From contig JASCOF010000007.1 of assembly GCA_029960065.1 (NCBI GenBank), positions 124,001-188,000 on the forward strand: a DNA stretch of 64,000 nucleotides, read 5' to 3'. The stretch is from Flavobacteriaceae bacterium PS02336. Lineage in GTDB: Bacteria; Bacteroidota; Bacteroidia; Flavobacteriales; Flavobacteriaceae. Below are positions 1 to 8,705 of the stretch, piece by piece. The notes beneath the pieces were generated by a model that saw nothing but the letters and a program-made list of their open reading frames with translations, was not told the DNA's origin and ran no database searches. The translations under genes were made by a program, and so were the position numbers. Numbering within the stretch: position 1 is the first letter of the stretch; every line of letters begins with the position of its first letter.

Positions 1-512
1 ATTTTAACTTACAACCCGATTTTCTAGAAGATGAGTTCGTAAAGCTAATTCCTCTAGAAGAAAAACATTTTGAAGAATTGTTCGAAGCTGCTTCAGATCC
101 TTTAATTTGGGAACAGCATCCTTCAAAAGATAGATATTACAGAGAAGGTTTTACCACTTTTTTTCAAGCCGCAATGGATTCAAAAGGTTCATTTTTAATT
201 CTTGACAAGCAGACAAACGAAGTAATGGGCACAACTCGTTTTTACGATTATGACCCAGAAAAATCGAGTGTTGCGATAGGATACACTTTTATAACCAGAA
301 AATTTTGGGGCGGTCCTTATAATAAATCCTGTAAAAAATTATTAATTGATTATGCGTTTCAGCACGTTAATTCCATTTTGTTTCATGTTGGAGCAGCGAA
401 TTTACGTTCGCAGAAAGCGGTTTTAAAACTTGGAGCAGAAAAATCAAGAGATATGATTATTACAGCAAATGGCGTTGATATGCCGTACTTTGAATATGAA
501 TTGAAAAAATAA
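1..512 (+). CDS. GNAT-family N-acetyltransferase (5' end outside window)
   Basis: The reading frame is open from the first bases of the window, so the true start lies upstream; the internal TTG at 78 is not a credible start because conserved-looking sequence (DEFVKLIPLEEKHFEELFEA) precedes it. The visible ~170 residues have the layout of RimJ/RimL-type GNAT enzymes: an N-terminal 'L.PL...H...L' element, the segment RFYDYDPE.. followed by IGYTFITRKFWGG (acetyl-CoA-binding strand region), and the C-terminal N.RS.K...KLGAEKS element. Such enzymes acetylate protein N-termini or small amines; the substrate cannot be told. The next gene starts 85 nt downstream. Confidence 0.85.
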   Translation, partial: FNLQPDFLEDEFVKLIPLEEKHFEELFEAASDPLIWEQHPSKDRYYREGFTTFFQAAMDSKGSFLILDKQTNEVMGTTRFYDYDPEKSSVAIGYTFITRKFWGGPYNKSCKKLLIDYAFQHVNSILFHVGAANLRSQKAVLKLGAEKSRDMIITANGVDMPYFEYELKK

Positions 513-596
513 AATTAGCCGCAGTTTTCAGTTTCAGTTTTCAGGAAAACTACATTTTACAGCGAACTTTTAACATTTAACAGTACAACAATAATA

Positions 597-1178
597 ATGA
601 AAAGAATTACAGTCTTCTGTGCCTCAAGTTTTGGAACAGAAAAAATTTATGAAGAACAAGCAATTGCATTAGGCAAAACTTTAGCCGAGCAAAATATAGA
701 ATTAGTTTACGGAGGTGCAAATGTCGGTTTAATGGGAGCTGTAGCAGATGGAACTTTAAATGCCGGCGGAAAGGTAATTGGAGTTCTTCCTAATTTTTTG
801 AGATCAAAAGAAATTGCGCATCAAAATTTAACCGAATTAATTTTGGTTGAAAGCATGCATGAACGCAAAACCAAAATGAACGATTTATGTGATGGCGTAA
901 TTGCACTTCCAGGCGGTTTTGGAACGCTGGAAGAACTTTTTGAAATGCTGACTTGGGCGCAGTTAGGACTTCATAAAAAACCAATCGCGATTTTAAATGT
1001 AAACGGATTTTATGATTCGCTTATAGAATTGCTAAAAACCATGACAGATAAAGGTTTGCTTAAAGAAGTGAATAGAGAAATGCTTTTGGTAAGCGAAAAT
1101 ATTGATGATTTGTTAGATCAAATGCGCAATTATACTCCTCCAACTGTAGGAAAATGGATTGATAATCAAAGGGTTTAA
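597..1178 (+). CDS. LOG family protein (cytokinin riboside 5'-monophosphate phosphoribohydrolase type)
   Basis: 193 residues, the usual length of the TIGR00730/LOG family. The diagnostic PGGxGTxxE motif is PGGFGTLEE at residues 105-113, and the partner motif with Arg/Lys is MHERK around 88-92. The N-terminus VFCASSFG followed by LVYGGANVGLMG is the Rossmann nucleotide-binding part. Family members cleave nucleoside 5'-monophosphates to base plus ribose 5-phosphate; in bacteria this is usually nucleotide recycling or cytokinin-like base release. Stand-alone gene, cytosolic. Function at family level is firm, the physiological substrate is not. Confidence 0.92.
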   Translation: MKRITVFCASSFGTEKIYEEQAIALGKTLAEQNIELVYGGANVGLMGAVADGTLNAGGKVIGVLPNFLRSKEIAHQNLTELILVESMHERKTKMNDLCDGVIALPGGFGTLEELFEMLTWAQLGLHKKPIAILNVNGFYDSLIELLKTMTDKGLLKEVNREMLLVSENIDDLLDQMRNYTPPTVGKWIDNQRV

Positions 1179-1197
1179 AAGGCAAAAAAAATAGTTC

Positions 1198-1227
1198 TTT
1201 GTAGTAAAAATATTTCATATATATTTG
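1198..1227 (+). promoter_or_regulatory. Bacteroidota-type promoter for the 1264 gene
   Basis: TTTG (1198-1201), 18 nt, then TATATTTG (1220-1227), matching the TTTG / TAnnTTTG consensus of the primary Bacteroidota sigma factor. It lies about 37 nt before the start codon. Confidence 0.65.
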
Positions 1228-1263
1228 CGCCAAAACAAAAACTAATTAACCCTAAATCCCAAA

Positions 1264-2490
1264 ATGAAGAACAATCTTTTAGCGTACTTATTATTTTTTT
1301 TAAGTGTACAAACCTATGCACAAATTACATTTGAAAAAGGATATTTTATTGACAACAATGACAAAAAAACAACTTGCCTAATTAAAAATGTTGAATGGAG
1401 TAATAATCCATCAGAAATACAATACAAATTAGACGAACAAGATCAGCCTGTAAATATTTCAATACAACAAATAAAAGCATTCGGAATTGACAATCAGTCC
1501 AAGTATGAGCGATTTACTGTTGACATAGATAAATCCAGCCAAGCAATTAGAGAAATGGGGTATGATAAAAATCCTCAATTCAAAAAAGAAACTTTACTTT
1601 TAAAAGTTCTAATAGAAGGAAAAGCAAGCTTATATGGATATAATTCGAGCAGTACTACACGCTTCTTTTTTAAAACAGATTCACTGCCAATTAATCAGTT
1701 AATCTATAAATCTTATAAAACTGCCGAAGAACAGATTGCACAAAACAAACAATACAAACAGCAGTTGTGGATGGCTTTAAAATGCGATAATATTACTATT
1801 AATGATCTAGAAAAAGTTGATTATAGAGAGAAAAGCCTTTTAAAGTTTTTTACCAGATACAATCAATGCAATAATTCTGAATCCGTAACTTTTAATTCTG
1901 ATGTCAAAAAAGATTTATTTAACCTAAATATCAGACCAGGAATAACGAGTTCTTCACTCTCAATTACTAATTCTGAGATGTCAACTCCAGATTACAACAG
2001 GGATTTTGACAACAAAATAGGTTTTAGATTAGGCCTTGAGGCTGAGATAATTTTACCTTTCAACAAAAACAAATGGGCTTTAATTATCGAACCTACTTAT
2101 TTTAGCTACAAAGCAGAAAAATCAAGAGCTGACTCGAGAACAAACGAAGAACTAAAAGGGAGTATTGAATACAGTGCGATCGAACTGCCTTTTGGAGTAC
2201 GATATTATATGTTTTTAAATAATGATTCGAGCATTTTTGTAAATGCACAAGCTTCTGTTGTTGAAATCCCGATGAAATCAGAAGCCTATGTAGAATATTC
2301 TTCACAGCGAAATGTGAATCTTGAGCCAAAAGCCAAAGGCGGTTTTTCTCTAGGCTTAGGTTATAAGTATAAACAAAAATACAGTGTTGAATTTAGAACA
2401 GGTTTAGGTAAAAATGTTCTCGAGAATTACCGAGACTGGAAGTCCAACTACAAATCACTTTCTTTAACTTTTGGATATTCTATTTTATAA
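1264..2490 (+). CDS. Outer-membrane beta-barrel protein, PorT-like, unknown role
   Basis: 408 residues beginning with a clear Sec signal peptide (MKNNLLAYLLFFLSVQTYAQ, cleavage after TYAQ). The N-terminal ~200 residues are a soluble, charged region; the C-terminal half from about residue 220 (LNIRPGITSSSLSI) to the terminal SLTFGYSIL alternates polar and hydrophobic residues and ends in an aromatic-rich strand, as in PorT/OMP_b-brl barrel proteins of Bacteroidota. It is a single-gene unit with its own promoter and a strong terminator. No specific substrate can be inferred. Confidence 0.75.
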   Translation: MKNNLLAYLLFFLSVQTYAQITFEKGYFIDNNDKKTTCLIKNVEWSNNPSEIQYKLDEQDQPVNISIQQIKAFGIDNQSKYERFTVDIDKSSQAIREMGYDKNPQFKKETLLLKVLIEGKASLYGYNSSSTTRFFFKTDSLPINQLIYKSYKTAEEQIAQNKQYKQQLWMALKCDNITINDLEKVDYREKSLLKFFTRYNQCNNSESVTFNSDVKKDLFNLNIRPGITSSSLSITNSEMSTPDYNRDFDNKIGFRLGLEAEIILPFNKNKWALIIEPTYFSYKAEKSRADSRTNEELKGSIEYSAIELPFGVRYYMFLNNDSSIFVNAQASVVEIPMKSEAYVEYSSQRNVNLEPKAKGGFSLGLGYKYKQKYSVEFRTGLGKNVLENYRDWKSNYKSLSLTFGYSIL

Positions 2491-2500
2491 TTATTTCTAA

Positions 2501-2540
2501 TAAAAACGAGCTTTACATAAATTTGTAAAGCTCGTTTTTA
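2501..2540 (+). terminator. Rho-independent terminator (bidirectional)
   Basis: A 17-bp hairpin (arms 2501-2517 and 2524-2540, loop of 6) with A-tract and T-tract flanks, just after the barrel-protein stop codon. Confidence 0.85.
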
Positions 2541-2640
2541 TTACGAGACTTTTTTCTTAAATTAGGGCATCGATTTTTTTTTGAAAAAATCTCTTTTTAA
2601 ACTTCTTTCATCTTACTTACAACCTCTTACTTCAAACCAA

Positions 2641-3108
2641 ATGAAAACAGAAAACAACAAATTTGCAAAAGCCGAAATGCTGATTCGGAAACCTGTTTCA
2701 GAAGTTTTTCAGGCATTTATTGATCCGCATATTACCAGTAAATTTTGGTTTACCAAAGGATCTGGAAAATTAGAAGAAAACCAAAAAACCGAATGGACTT
2801 GGGAGATGTATGGTTTTTCACTCTCAGTTAAAACGCTGGTTTTGCAAGAAAATAAAAAAATCGTAATTGAATGGGGAAATCCCGATGAAATCACTTTAGT
2901 CGAATGGATATTTAATCCGTTAAACGAAAATGAAACTTTTGTAAGCATTATAAACTCTGGTTTCCACGGTGATTCAGATAAAATAATCGATCAGGTTCGC
3001 AATTCTACTGAAGGTTTTACTTTGGTTTTAGCTGGAGCTAAAGCTTATTTAGAGCATCATTTACAATTAAATCTGGTTTTGGATCGTTTTCCTAAAGGTC
3101 TCGCTTGA
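2641..3108 (+). CDS. SRPBCC/AHSA1-like domain protein
   Basis: 155 residues when started at the ATG at 2641; the frame is open further up to a TTG at 2581 but that part looks like leader sequence, so the ATG is preferred. The pattern RKPVSEVFQAFIDPHITSKFWF near the N-terminus, W.W.M..F alternation and the long C-terminal helix (FTLVLAGAKAYLEHHLQL) are typical of the START/Bet v1-like AHSA1 (activator of Hsp90 ATPase homologue 1) family. These are small cytosolic ligand-binding proteins of mostly unknown function. Confidence 0.85.
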   Translation: MKTENNKFAKAEMLIRKPVSEVFQAFIDPHITSKFWFTKGSGKLEENQKTEWTWEMYGFSLSVKTLVLQENKKIVIEWGNPDEITLVEWIFNPLNENETFVSIINSGFHGDSDKIIDQVRNSTEGFTLVLAGAKAYLEHHLQLNLVLDRFPKGLA

Positions 3109-3146
3109 TGGTTATTTAAACGCGAAGAACACAAAGTTTTTACGAA

Positions 3147-3199
3147 AAGTTCGCAAAGCTATATTTAGATTTTTTATACAGACAAAGCTTTGCGAACTT
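3147..3199. repeat. Inverted repeat, intergenic
   Basis: Perfect 14-nt arms aagttcgcaaagct (3147-3160) and its complement (3186-3199). This is part of a larger family of 'tttgcg/cgcaaag' intergenic repeats in this genome; a further copy of the motif follows at about 3240. Confidence 0.7.
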
Positions 3200-3332
3200 A
3201 ATATATAGATTCTGCTTAGTCTCATAATTAAAATACCTTAGCGCACTTTGCGTTAAAAATAAAAAAAAAGCATTGATGTAAGTTCTCAAAAGCAATTTGA
3301 AACCTGAAACCTAAAACTGGAAACTAAAGAAA

Positions 3333-3701
3333 ATGGAAACAAAGAAACCTGAAAATATCGATGAATACATTGGTGGATTTCCGAATGATGTTCAGGAAAT
3401 TTTGGAGAAAGTTCGAATGACGATTCACAAAGCGGCGCCAGATGCCAAAGAGAAAATCAGTTATTCGATGCCAGCCTTTGAACAAAACGGAATTTTGGTC
3501 TATTTTGCTGCTTTTAAAAACCATATCGGTCTTTATGCGCTGCCAACTGGACATGAAGCCTTTGCAGCCGAACTTTCTAAATATAAATCCGGCAAAGGCT
3601 CTGTGCAATTTCCATTAAAAGAAAAAATGCCTTATGATTTGATTACCAAAATTGTAAAATTTAGAGTAAAAGAAAATCTTGAAAAAGCAAAAAAGAAATA
3701 A
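3333..3701 (+). CDS. DUF1801 (YdhG-like) family protein
   Basis: 122 residues with the family signature: IDEYIGGFPNDVQEILEKVR at the N-terminus, KISYSMPAFEQNG in the middle, H-IGLYALP, and a C-terminal KMPYDLITKIVKFRV. DUF1801 proteins (frataxin-like fold; B. subtilis YdhG was proposed as an iron chaperone) are cytosolic. Stand-alone gene. Family assignment is firm; function is not. Confidence 0.88.
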   Translation: METKKPENIDEYIGGFPNDVQEILEKVRMTIHKAAPDAKEKISYSMPAFEQNGILVYFAAFKNHIGLYALPTGHEAFAAELSKYKSGKGSVQFPLKEKMPYDLITKIVKFRVKENLEKAKKK

Positions 3702-3741
3702 ATTTACTAATTGTATATTTTAAACTAGCTAACCACTCCCT

Positions 3742-4641
3742 ATGAAAATCCTAAACTTCTCTTTTATTGTTCTTTTTTTCTTAATAAGCAATTTTGCTCA
3801 TGCACAAAGTGATGAAGAAATTGAGAAAATGATTGTTGAGCTTCACAAACCAACAAAAAAGATTCAGGATTCTCTAGTTATGCTGCAAAAAGAAGTTAAT
3901 TCTAAAATTGAAATTGAGAAGGATGTTATTATCAAAGAGCAGTTAAAACTTCGTTATGATACTTTAGAAAATGCCAAGGATGATAATGCAATAAAGGAGT
4001 TGAAACTTGATTTTGTTTTTGCTAAAAAATATCCGAATTCCTTAGAGGCATTACGATTGCTTAGAATGCATGTAAGCCGTTTTATTGGTATGAATTTCTA
4101 TGACACTTACGTGGAAGTTTTTGAAAACTTTACTCCAGAAATTAAAAACTCTGAAAAAGGAAAACAAATGGCAGAAAATCTTCAATACTTTAAGCAAAGT
4201 AAAGAAGGAAGTTTGGCACCAAATTTTAGTTTACAAGACAGCAATGGAAAAACCATCTCACTTGATGAATTTAAAGGAAAACAATATATTTTAATTGATT
4301 TTTGGGCAAGTTGGTGCGGTCCTTGCAGAGAAGAACTTCCGTACATTAAGGAATTGTACCAAAAATACCATGAGCAAGGTTTTGAAATAATTAGCGTAGC
4401 TAAAGATGACAAGCCAGATCTTTGGAAAAAAGCCATTGCAAAAGAAAAAATAGAAAGCTGGAGACATATCTTTACTTCTGAAGAAAATCGAAGTATTATT
4501 AAAGATTATTATGTTAACGGAATTCCGCATAAAATTTTGATTGACAAAAATGGCGTTATTATTGGAAAATGGAAAGGCAGCGGAGAAAACAATAAACACG
4601 ATTTACAACAGCTTTTAAAGTCTATTTTTGAAGCCGAATAA
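3742..4641 (+). CDS. TlpA/ResA-like periplasmic thiol-disulfide oxidoreductase
   Basis: 299 residues with a signal peptide (ends FAHAQ). Residues ~20-150 form a helical, charged N-terminal extension often seen in Bacteroidota TlpA-like proteins; residues ~155-295 form an AhpC/TSA-Redoxin thioredoxin fold. The active-site CGPC is at 192-195 within FWASWCGPC, and the cis-Pro is in NGIPHKILID. Family members reduce disulfides in the periplasm, for example in cytochrome c maturation or redox defence. The following gene starts 8 nt downstream, so the two are probably cotranscribed. Confidence 0.9.
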   Translation: MKILNFSFIVLFFLISNFAHAQSDEEIEKMIVELHKPTKKIQDSLVMLQKEVNSKIEIEKDVIIKEQLKLRYDTLENAKDDNAIKELKLDFVFAKKYPNSLEALRLLRMHVSRFIGMNFYDTYVEVFENFTPEIKNSEKGKQMAENLQYFKQSKEGSLAPNFSLQDSNGKTISLDEFKGKQYILIDFWASWCGPCREELPYIKELYQKYHEQGFEIISVAKDDKPDLWKKAIAKEKIESWRHIFTSEENRSIIKDYYVNGIPHKILIDKNGVIIGKWKGSGENNKHDLQQLLKSIFEAE

Positions 4642-4649
4642 TTATCAAA

Positions 4650-5333
4650 ATGAATTTAACGGAACATTACAATCAACTTTACAAAACATCTTCTGAAGCT
4701 ATTTTGGCTGGAAAATATGGGATTGATTCAGAGCTTAAAAATGAATCTGATTCTCGATTTGGAATAACACTACTCATTCGTCCAAATGAGGAAGTAAAGG
4801 CCAATATTCAGCGTTTCATAAACGAATTAAAAAAAGCAGAACCAGAACAATATTTTTATCCTGATTCTGATATTCATATTACAGTACTGTCTATTATTTC
4901 TTGTTCTACAGAATTTAGTTTAAACCAGATTTCGCCAAAGGAATATATTGAAATTATTTGCAGAAGTTTAGTCGACGTTGATAAAATCAAAATTCATTAC
5001 AAAGGTGTAACGGCTTCACCTTCGGCAATTATGATTCAAGGATTTCCAAGCGATGAGACTTTGAATAATCTACGAAACAGACTTCGCGAAAATTTCAAAA
5101 ATTCTCAATTACAACAAACTATCGACAGCCGATATGAGATTTCTACTGCACATTCTACCATAATGCGCTTTCAGGAAAAGCTTCAAAATCCGAAAAAATT
5201 AATCCAAATTGTTGAACAATATCGTGATTATGATTTTGGTGAATTTGATGTAAAAAGTATAGAATTAGTATATAATGATTGGTATCAGCGTAAAAGTACG
5301 ACGAGAGTTTTGGGAGATTTTGGTTTGAGATAG
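4650..5333 (+). CDS. 2H phosphoesterase / 2'-5' RNA ligase superfamily protein
   Basis: 227 residues containing the two HxT motifs that define the 2H superfamily: HIT at 76-78 (DIHITVLS) and HST at 168-170 (TAHSTIMRF). Members hydrolyse 2'-5' or cyclic phosphodiester bonds in RNA or nucleotides (LigT/ThpR, CPDase). The sequence is divergent from LigT, so the substrate is unknown. It follows the TlpA-like gene by 8 nt, which suggests an operon. Confidence 0.8.
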   Translation: MNLTEHYNQLYKTSSEAILAGKYGIDSELKNESDSRFGITLLIRPNEEVKANIQRFINELKKAEPEQYFYPDSDIHITVLSIISCSTEFSLNQISPKEYIEIICRSLVDVDKIKIHYKGVTASPSAIMIQGFPSDETLNNLRNRLRENFKNSQLQQTIDSRYEISTAHSTIMRFQEKLQNPKKLIQIVEQYRDYDFGEFDVKSIELVYNDWYQRKSTTRVLGDFGLR

Positions 5334-5439
5334 TTTTTTTTAGCCACGAATTCACGAATTTATGTGTTGCCTAATTATTTTATATGAAATTGGTTTCGCC
5401 TTGGCTATTACTCGAATCATGGAAAAATCAAATATCTTC

Positions 5440-5808
5440 TTATTTAAATTTACCAAAATGCCATAAAACTCCAGACGGATCGTGTAGAAAACATTCACTT
5501 CCCCAATCTAAATATTGAATTGGAGTTAGTTTTACACCTTCATATTTTTCAGGTAAATTTAAAGCTGATAATTCACTGTAATAACGTTCAACATCATCAA
5601 CTTCTACAAAAATCATCGTATTGTCTATCCAGTCTTTTACATAAGCGTTTTGCAGATAAAATGCCGTTTCACTGCTTTTAAAAACAGACATTTTGGAATC
5701 TAAAACCGTTTCTTCAAAACCTAAATCACGATAGAAACTTCTTGAAACTCCAAAATCTTTTGAACCTATAAATGGTCGGATTGATTTTATTTTGTGCTTC
5801 ATATTCAT
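5440..5808 (-). CDS. VOC (glyoxalase/bleomycin-resistance-like) protein
   Basis: 122 residues with the VOC beta-alpha-beta-beta-beta pattern: IRPFIGSKDFGVSRSFYRDLGF at the N-terminus and FLHDPSGVLWHFGKF at the C-terminus. Members are metal-dependent or metal-free small-molecule enzymes or resistance proteins. It is the last gene of a minus-strand run antiporter-SUKH-VOC with 9-nt spacing. Confidence 0.85.
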   Translation of the reverse strand: MNMKHKIKSIRPFIGSKDFGVSRSFYRDLGFEETVLDSKMSVFKSSETAFYLQNAYVKDWIDNTMIFVEVDDVERYYSELSALNLPEKYEGVKLTPIQYLDWGSECFLHDPSGVLWHFGKFK

Positions 5809-5817
5809 TGTTTTAAA

Positions 5818-6246
5818 TTATTGAAACCATTCAACTCCTTTGTCCAGCTTTACAAGAAAATCAGTAAATGAGTTTCCTATTTCGACATGATATTTTGTAT
5901 TCAAATCTATAAAAGGAGAAAGAATGATTTTTACAGAATTACTGTCGTCAAATTCAATTCCAATAAATTCACCGCTTCCATTTGTACCTATAGCAAGCGT
6001 CTGCGGTAATTTTTCAAAAATATGATACTCTAAGTTTGCATCAATAATTTCTTCTAAACTCCAAAGTTTTATAAACTCAACTCCAATAAACTGATCTATT
6101 CCTAAATAATTTTCTACATAAAAAACATAATCTTCTGGAAGATCAAATTTTAAATGCTCTTGTATATCTTCAATCTTGACAAAAGAACTCTCATCGCGTT
6201 TTTGAAAATTATACTTTTTAAAAATCTCTTTAAATTCTTCAGTCAT
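5818..6246 (-). CDS. SMI1/KNR4 (SUKH) family protein
   Basis: 142 residues with the SUKH pattern: LPEDYVFYVENYLGID followed by LWSLEEIIDAN, then IGTNGSGEFIGIEFDD and a C-terminal SFTDFLVKL. Many SUKH proteins are immunity proteins against contact-dependent toxins, but no toxin is next to this one. It lies between an antiporter gene (15 nt upstream) and a VOC gene. Confidence 0.8.
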   Translation of the reverse strand: MTEEFKEIFKKYNFQKRDESSFVKIEDIQEHLKFDLPEDYVFYVENYLGIDQFIGVEFIKLWSLEEIIDANLEYHIFEKLPQTLAIGTNGSGEFIGIEFDDSNSVKIILSPFIDLNTKYHVEIGNSFTDFLVKLDKGVEWFQ

Positions 6247-6261
6247 AAGATGATAAATGCT

Positions 6262-8409
6262 TTATCCTTTTTTTAAAATACTTCCCAAACCGCGTCCAAT
6301 CTGTTCAATGGCTTCAATTCCTTTTGCTAAAGGCGAAGCCGTAAAATCTTCGTAGGCGTCCATAGCACTTTCTTTACGATCGTCTTGCGGATACACCAAA
6401 ATGACATTGTTCTCTTCAAAAAACTTTTCAAATTTGCTAGGCAATTTATCAAAGATCGATTGGTAAGAAACAGAACCTTTTCTAGAAAGATTAAAAACTA
6501 CCAAATCAGTTGGTTTCATTTCGTCTGAAATAGATTCAAAATCTTCCCAATCCGAAACATTTTTAAATCCGAATTTGGCATTCAATTTCAAATTATTAGC
6601 CAATTGCTGAATCGTTTCATGTGTTTTATATTCCGCATAAATCACAATCGGAATGCTTAATTCCTGTGATAATCGACAGATTTTTTGAAGTAATACCTGA
6701 AAACCAATTCCTCTTTCAGAAAATGGCGGGCAGACAAAAACCAATCTTTTTTCTTCGATAAAGTTCTTTTGAAAACGGCAGATAAATAGACTTTTATCGA
6801 CATTGTTAATAATCGAATCTACATTTTCGCCAAAGATTTTATCAATAAAACCTGTTTTTCTCGGCCAGCCGACAATGACGATATCCGACATAATTTCTTT
6901 AGAAGTTCTCGCAATTCCGCTTGCAGGATTATGGTCGATTCTTGCAATAGTATTGATTTTTACTTCTGAAGCCGAAGCTTGAACGACAAATTTATCAACT
7001 GCTTTTCTGTATTTTAAAATATTCTTTTCTGCCTGATTATTATTCGGAACAATTGTCAGCAATGTCACAGGATTAGATGATTTTTTATCTTTAATTAAAA
7101 GAGCAAAATCTAACAGACTCGCTGCCGCGGAAGTTTTTGCCAGCGGTATCAAAATATGTTCGTCTAAAATTTGATCCTTTCCAGTATCTTCAGGAGAAAT
7201 TTCTTCTTCGCAGATAGCAATTTTTTTGGCTGCTTTTTCGGTTGCAAACGAAGCTACGATACAAGTAATTAGAATTAAAATAATAGTTCCGTTTAAGATG
7301 TTTTCGTCTAATATTTTAGCTTTAAATCCAACTAAAATAACTGCCAAAGTCGCGGCAGCATGCGCACTGCTCAATCCGAAAATAAGCTGCCTTTCGGTTT
7401 TAGTATATTTAAAGACAATTTGTGTAAAAAAGGCTGCAATCCATTTTCCAAAGATCGCTACAACGCTTAGAGTTCCAGCAACAATCAAAGCAGTTGGTCC
7501 GCTCAAAATAACGCTTACATCAACCAGCATTCCAACTGAAATCAGGAAAAACGGAATAAACAAAGCATTTCCAATAAATTCAATTCGATTCATCAAAGCA
7601 GAAGAATGCGGAATTAAAGGATTTAATGCTAAACCTGCGACGAAAGCTCCAATGATAGGCTCTACTCCTGCCACTTCGGCCAAAAAGGCGGCGAAGAAAA
7701 CGACAGAAAGTACAAAAATATAATGAGCGTGTTTTTCACTTTCCAGTTTTTTGAAAAACCATTTGGCAATTCTTGGAATAACCAAAAACATAATAGCAGA
7801 AAAAATCGCAAGTGAAACAGTTAATTTGATCCAAAAGGCTTGATTTAGATTGCCTTGACTACTTCCCATAATTACGGCTAGAATAATCAAAACAGCTGTA
7901 TCGGTTAAAATTGTTCCTCCAACTGTAATCGCAACCGCTTGATTTTTGGCAATTCCTAATTTACTTACGATCGGATATGCTACCAATGTATGGGTTGCAA
8001 ACATACTCGCTGTTAAAAAGCTCGCATTAAAATCATATTGCAGTAAATAAAAACAAACTGGAAATCCAATAGAAAGCGGGAGAATAAAGGTAAAAAAACC
8101 AAACAGCAAACTCTTGTTTCGATTGGCTTTAAACTCATTCATGTCCAATTCTAAGCCCGCAATAAACATAATATACAAAAGTCCAATTGTCGAAAATAAA
8201 TCGACTGCAGAGTTCTTGGCTAAAATATTTAATCCATGAGGACCAATGATAACTCCAGAGATAATAAGTCCGATAATTCCTGGAATATTTATCTTTTTAA
8301 GTAAAATTGGAGAAAGCAGAATTATAAATAGTATTAACGAAAAAATCAATACGGGATTGCTGAGCGGTAATTCGAATTCTTGTAATAGATGTTTGAAAAA
8401 TTCTATCAT
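6262..8409 (-). CDS. Cation:proton antiporter (CPA2/Kef type) with C-terminal Usp-like region
   Basis: 715 residues. The first ~390 residues hold about 12 membrane segments of the Na+/H+ exchanger fold, including GLIISGVIIGPHGLNIL, the MFIAGLELD motif and EVAGVEPIIGAFVAGLALNP. The C-terminal ~300 residues are soluble and resemble tandem universal-stress-protein domains (EHILIPLAKTSAAASLLDFA; DIVIVGWPRK). These transporters exchange K+ or Na+ for H+ at the inner membrane; the Usp-like part probably regulates. It heads the minus-strand cluster with SUKH and VOC genes. Confidence 0.9.
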   Translation of the reverse strand: MIEFFKHLLQEFELPLSNPVLIFSLILFIILLSPILLKKINIPGIIGLIISGVIIGPHGLNILAKNSAVDLFSTIGLLYIMFIAGLELDMNEFKANRNKSLLFGFFTFILPLSIGFPVCFYLLQYDFNASFLTASMFATHTLVAYPIVSKLGIAKNQAVAITVGGTILTDTAVLIILAVIMGSSQGNLNQAFWIKLTVSLAIFSAIMFLVIPRIAKWFFKKLESEKHAHYIFVLSVVFFAAFLAEVAGVEPIIGAFVAGLALNPLIPHSSALMNRIEFIGNALFIPFFLISVGMLVDVSVILSGPTALIVAGTLSVVAIFGKWIAAFFTQIVFKYTKTERQLIFGLSSAHAAATLAVILVGFKAKILDENILNGTIILILITCIVASFATEKAAKKIAICEEEISPEDTGKDQILDEHILIPLAKTSAAASLLDFALLIKDKKSSNPVTLLTIVPNNNQAEKNILKYRKAVDKFVVQASASEVKINTIARIDHNPASGIARTSKEIMSDIVIVGWPRKTGFIDKIFGENVDSIINNVDKSLFICRFQKNFIEEKRLVFVCPPFSERGIGFQVLLQKICRLSQELSIPIVIYAEYKTHETIQQLANNLKLNAKFGFKNVSDWEDFESISDEMKPTDLVVFNLSRKGSVSYQSIFDKLPSKFEKFFEENNVILVYPQDDRKESAMDAYEDFTASPLAKGIEAIEQIGRGLGSILKKG

Positions 8410-8705
8410 ATTGTAACTTTAACTTCTTGTGGTATTAATTGTAAAAAGACTTTTTGTTAGAATTAGAACAAAATCCCTGAAGCATTAATATTAGAGAACA
8501 AAGTTTAATTTTTAAACTCGTTCATTTACAAAAATACCTAAAAAAGACGAACTTTTTACGAAAAGTGCATATTAAGGTTTTAAATTTATTTTGTTGCCGA
8601 ATTATTAAAATTTAATATATTTTTTAACAAATATGCAAGATTAACATTCAAACATAAATATTCATTGCATTATTCAATTATCTTTGTCTTAACAAAAAAC
8701 GAACA
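8410..8705. other. Divergent intergenic region
   Basis: About 296 bp between the divergently transcribed antiporter and serine dehydratase genes. Apart from the rightward promoter at 8679 I see only AT-rich sequence and no ORF or clear repeat. Confidence 0.6.
8679..8686 (+). promoter_or_regulatory. -7 promoter element TATCTTTG for L-serine dehydratase
   Basis: Exact TAnnTTTG match 20 nt before the start codon, giving a short leader. No good -33 TTTG is seen at the expected distance. Confidence 0.5.

Noticed and set aside
7226..7723. 165-codon plus-strand frame
   Set aside because: Lies entirely antisense to the antiporter membrane domain; low-complexity Ala/Thr/Ile composition typical of an antisense shadow.
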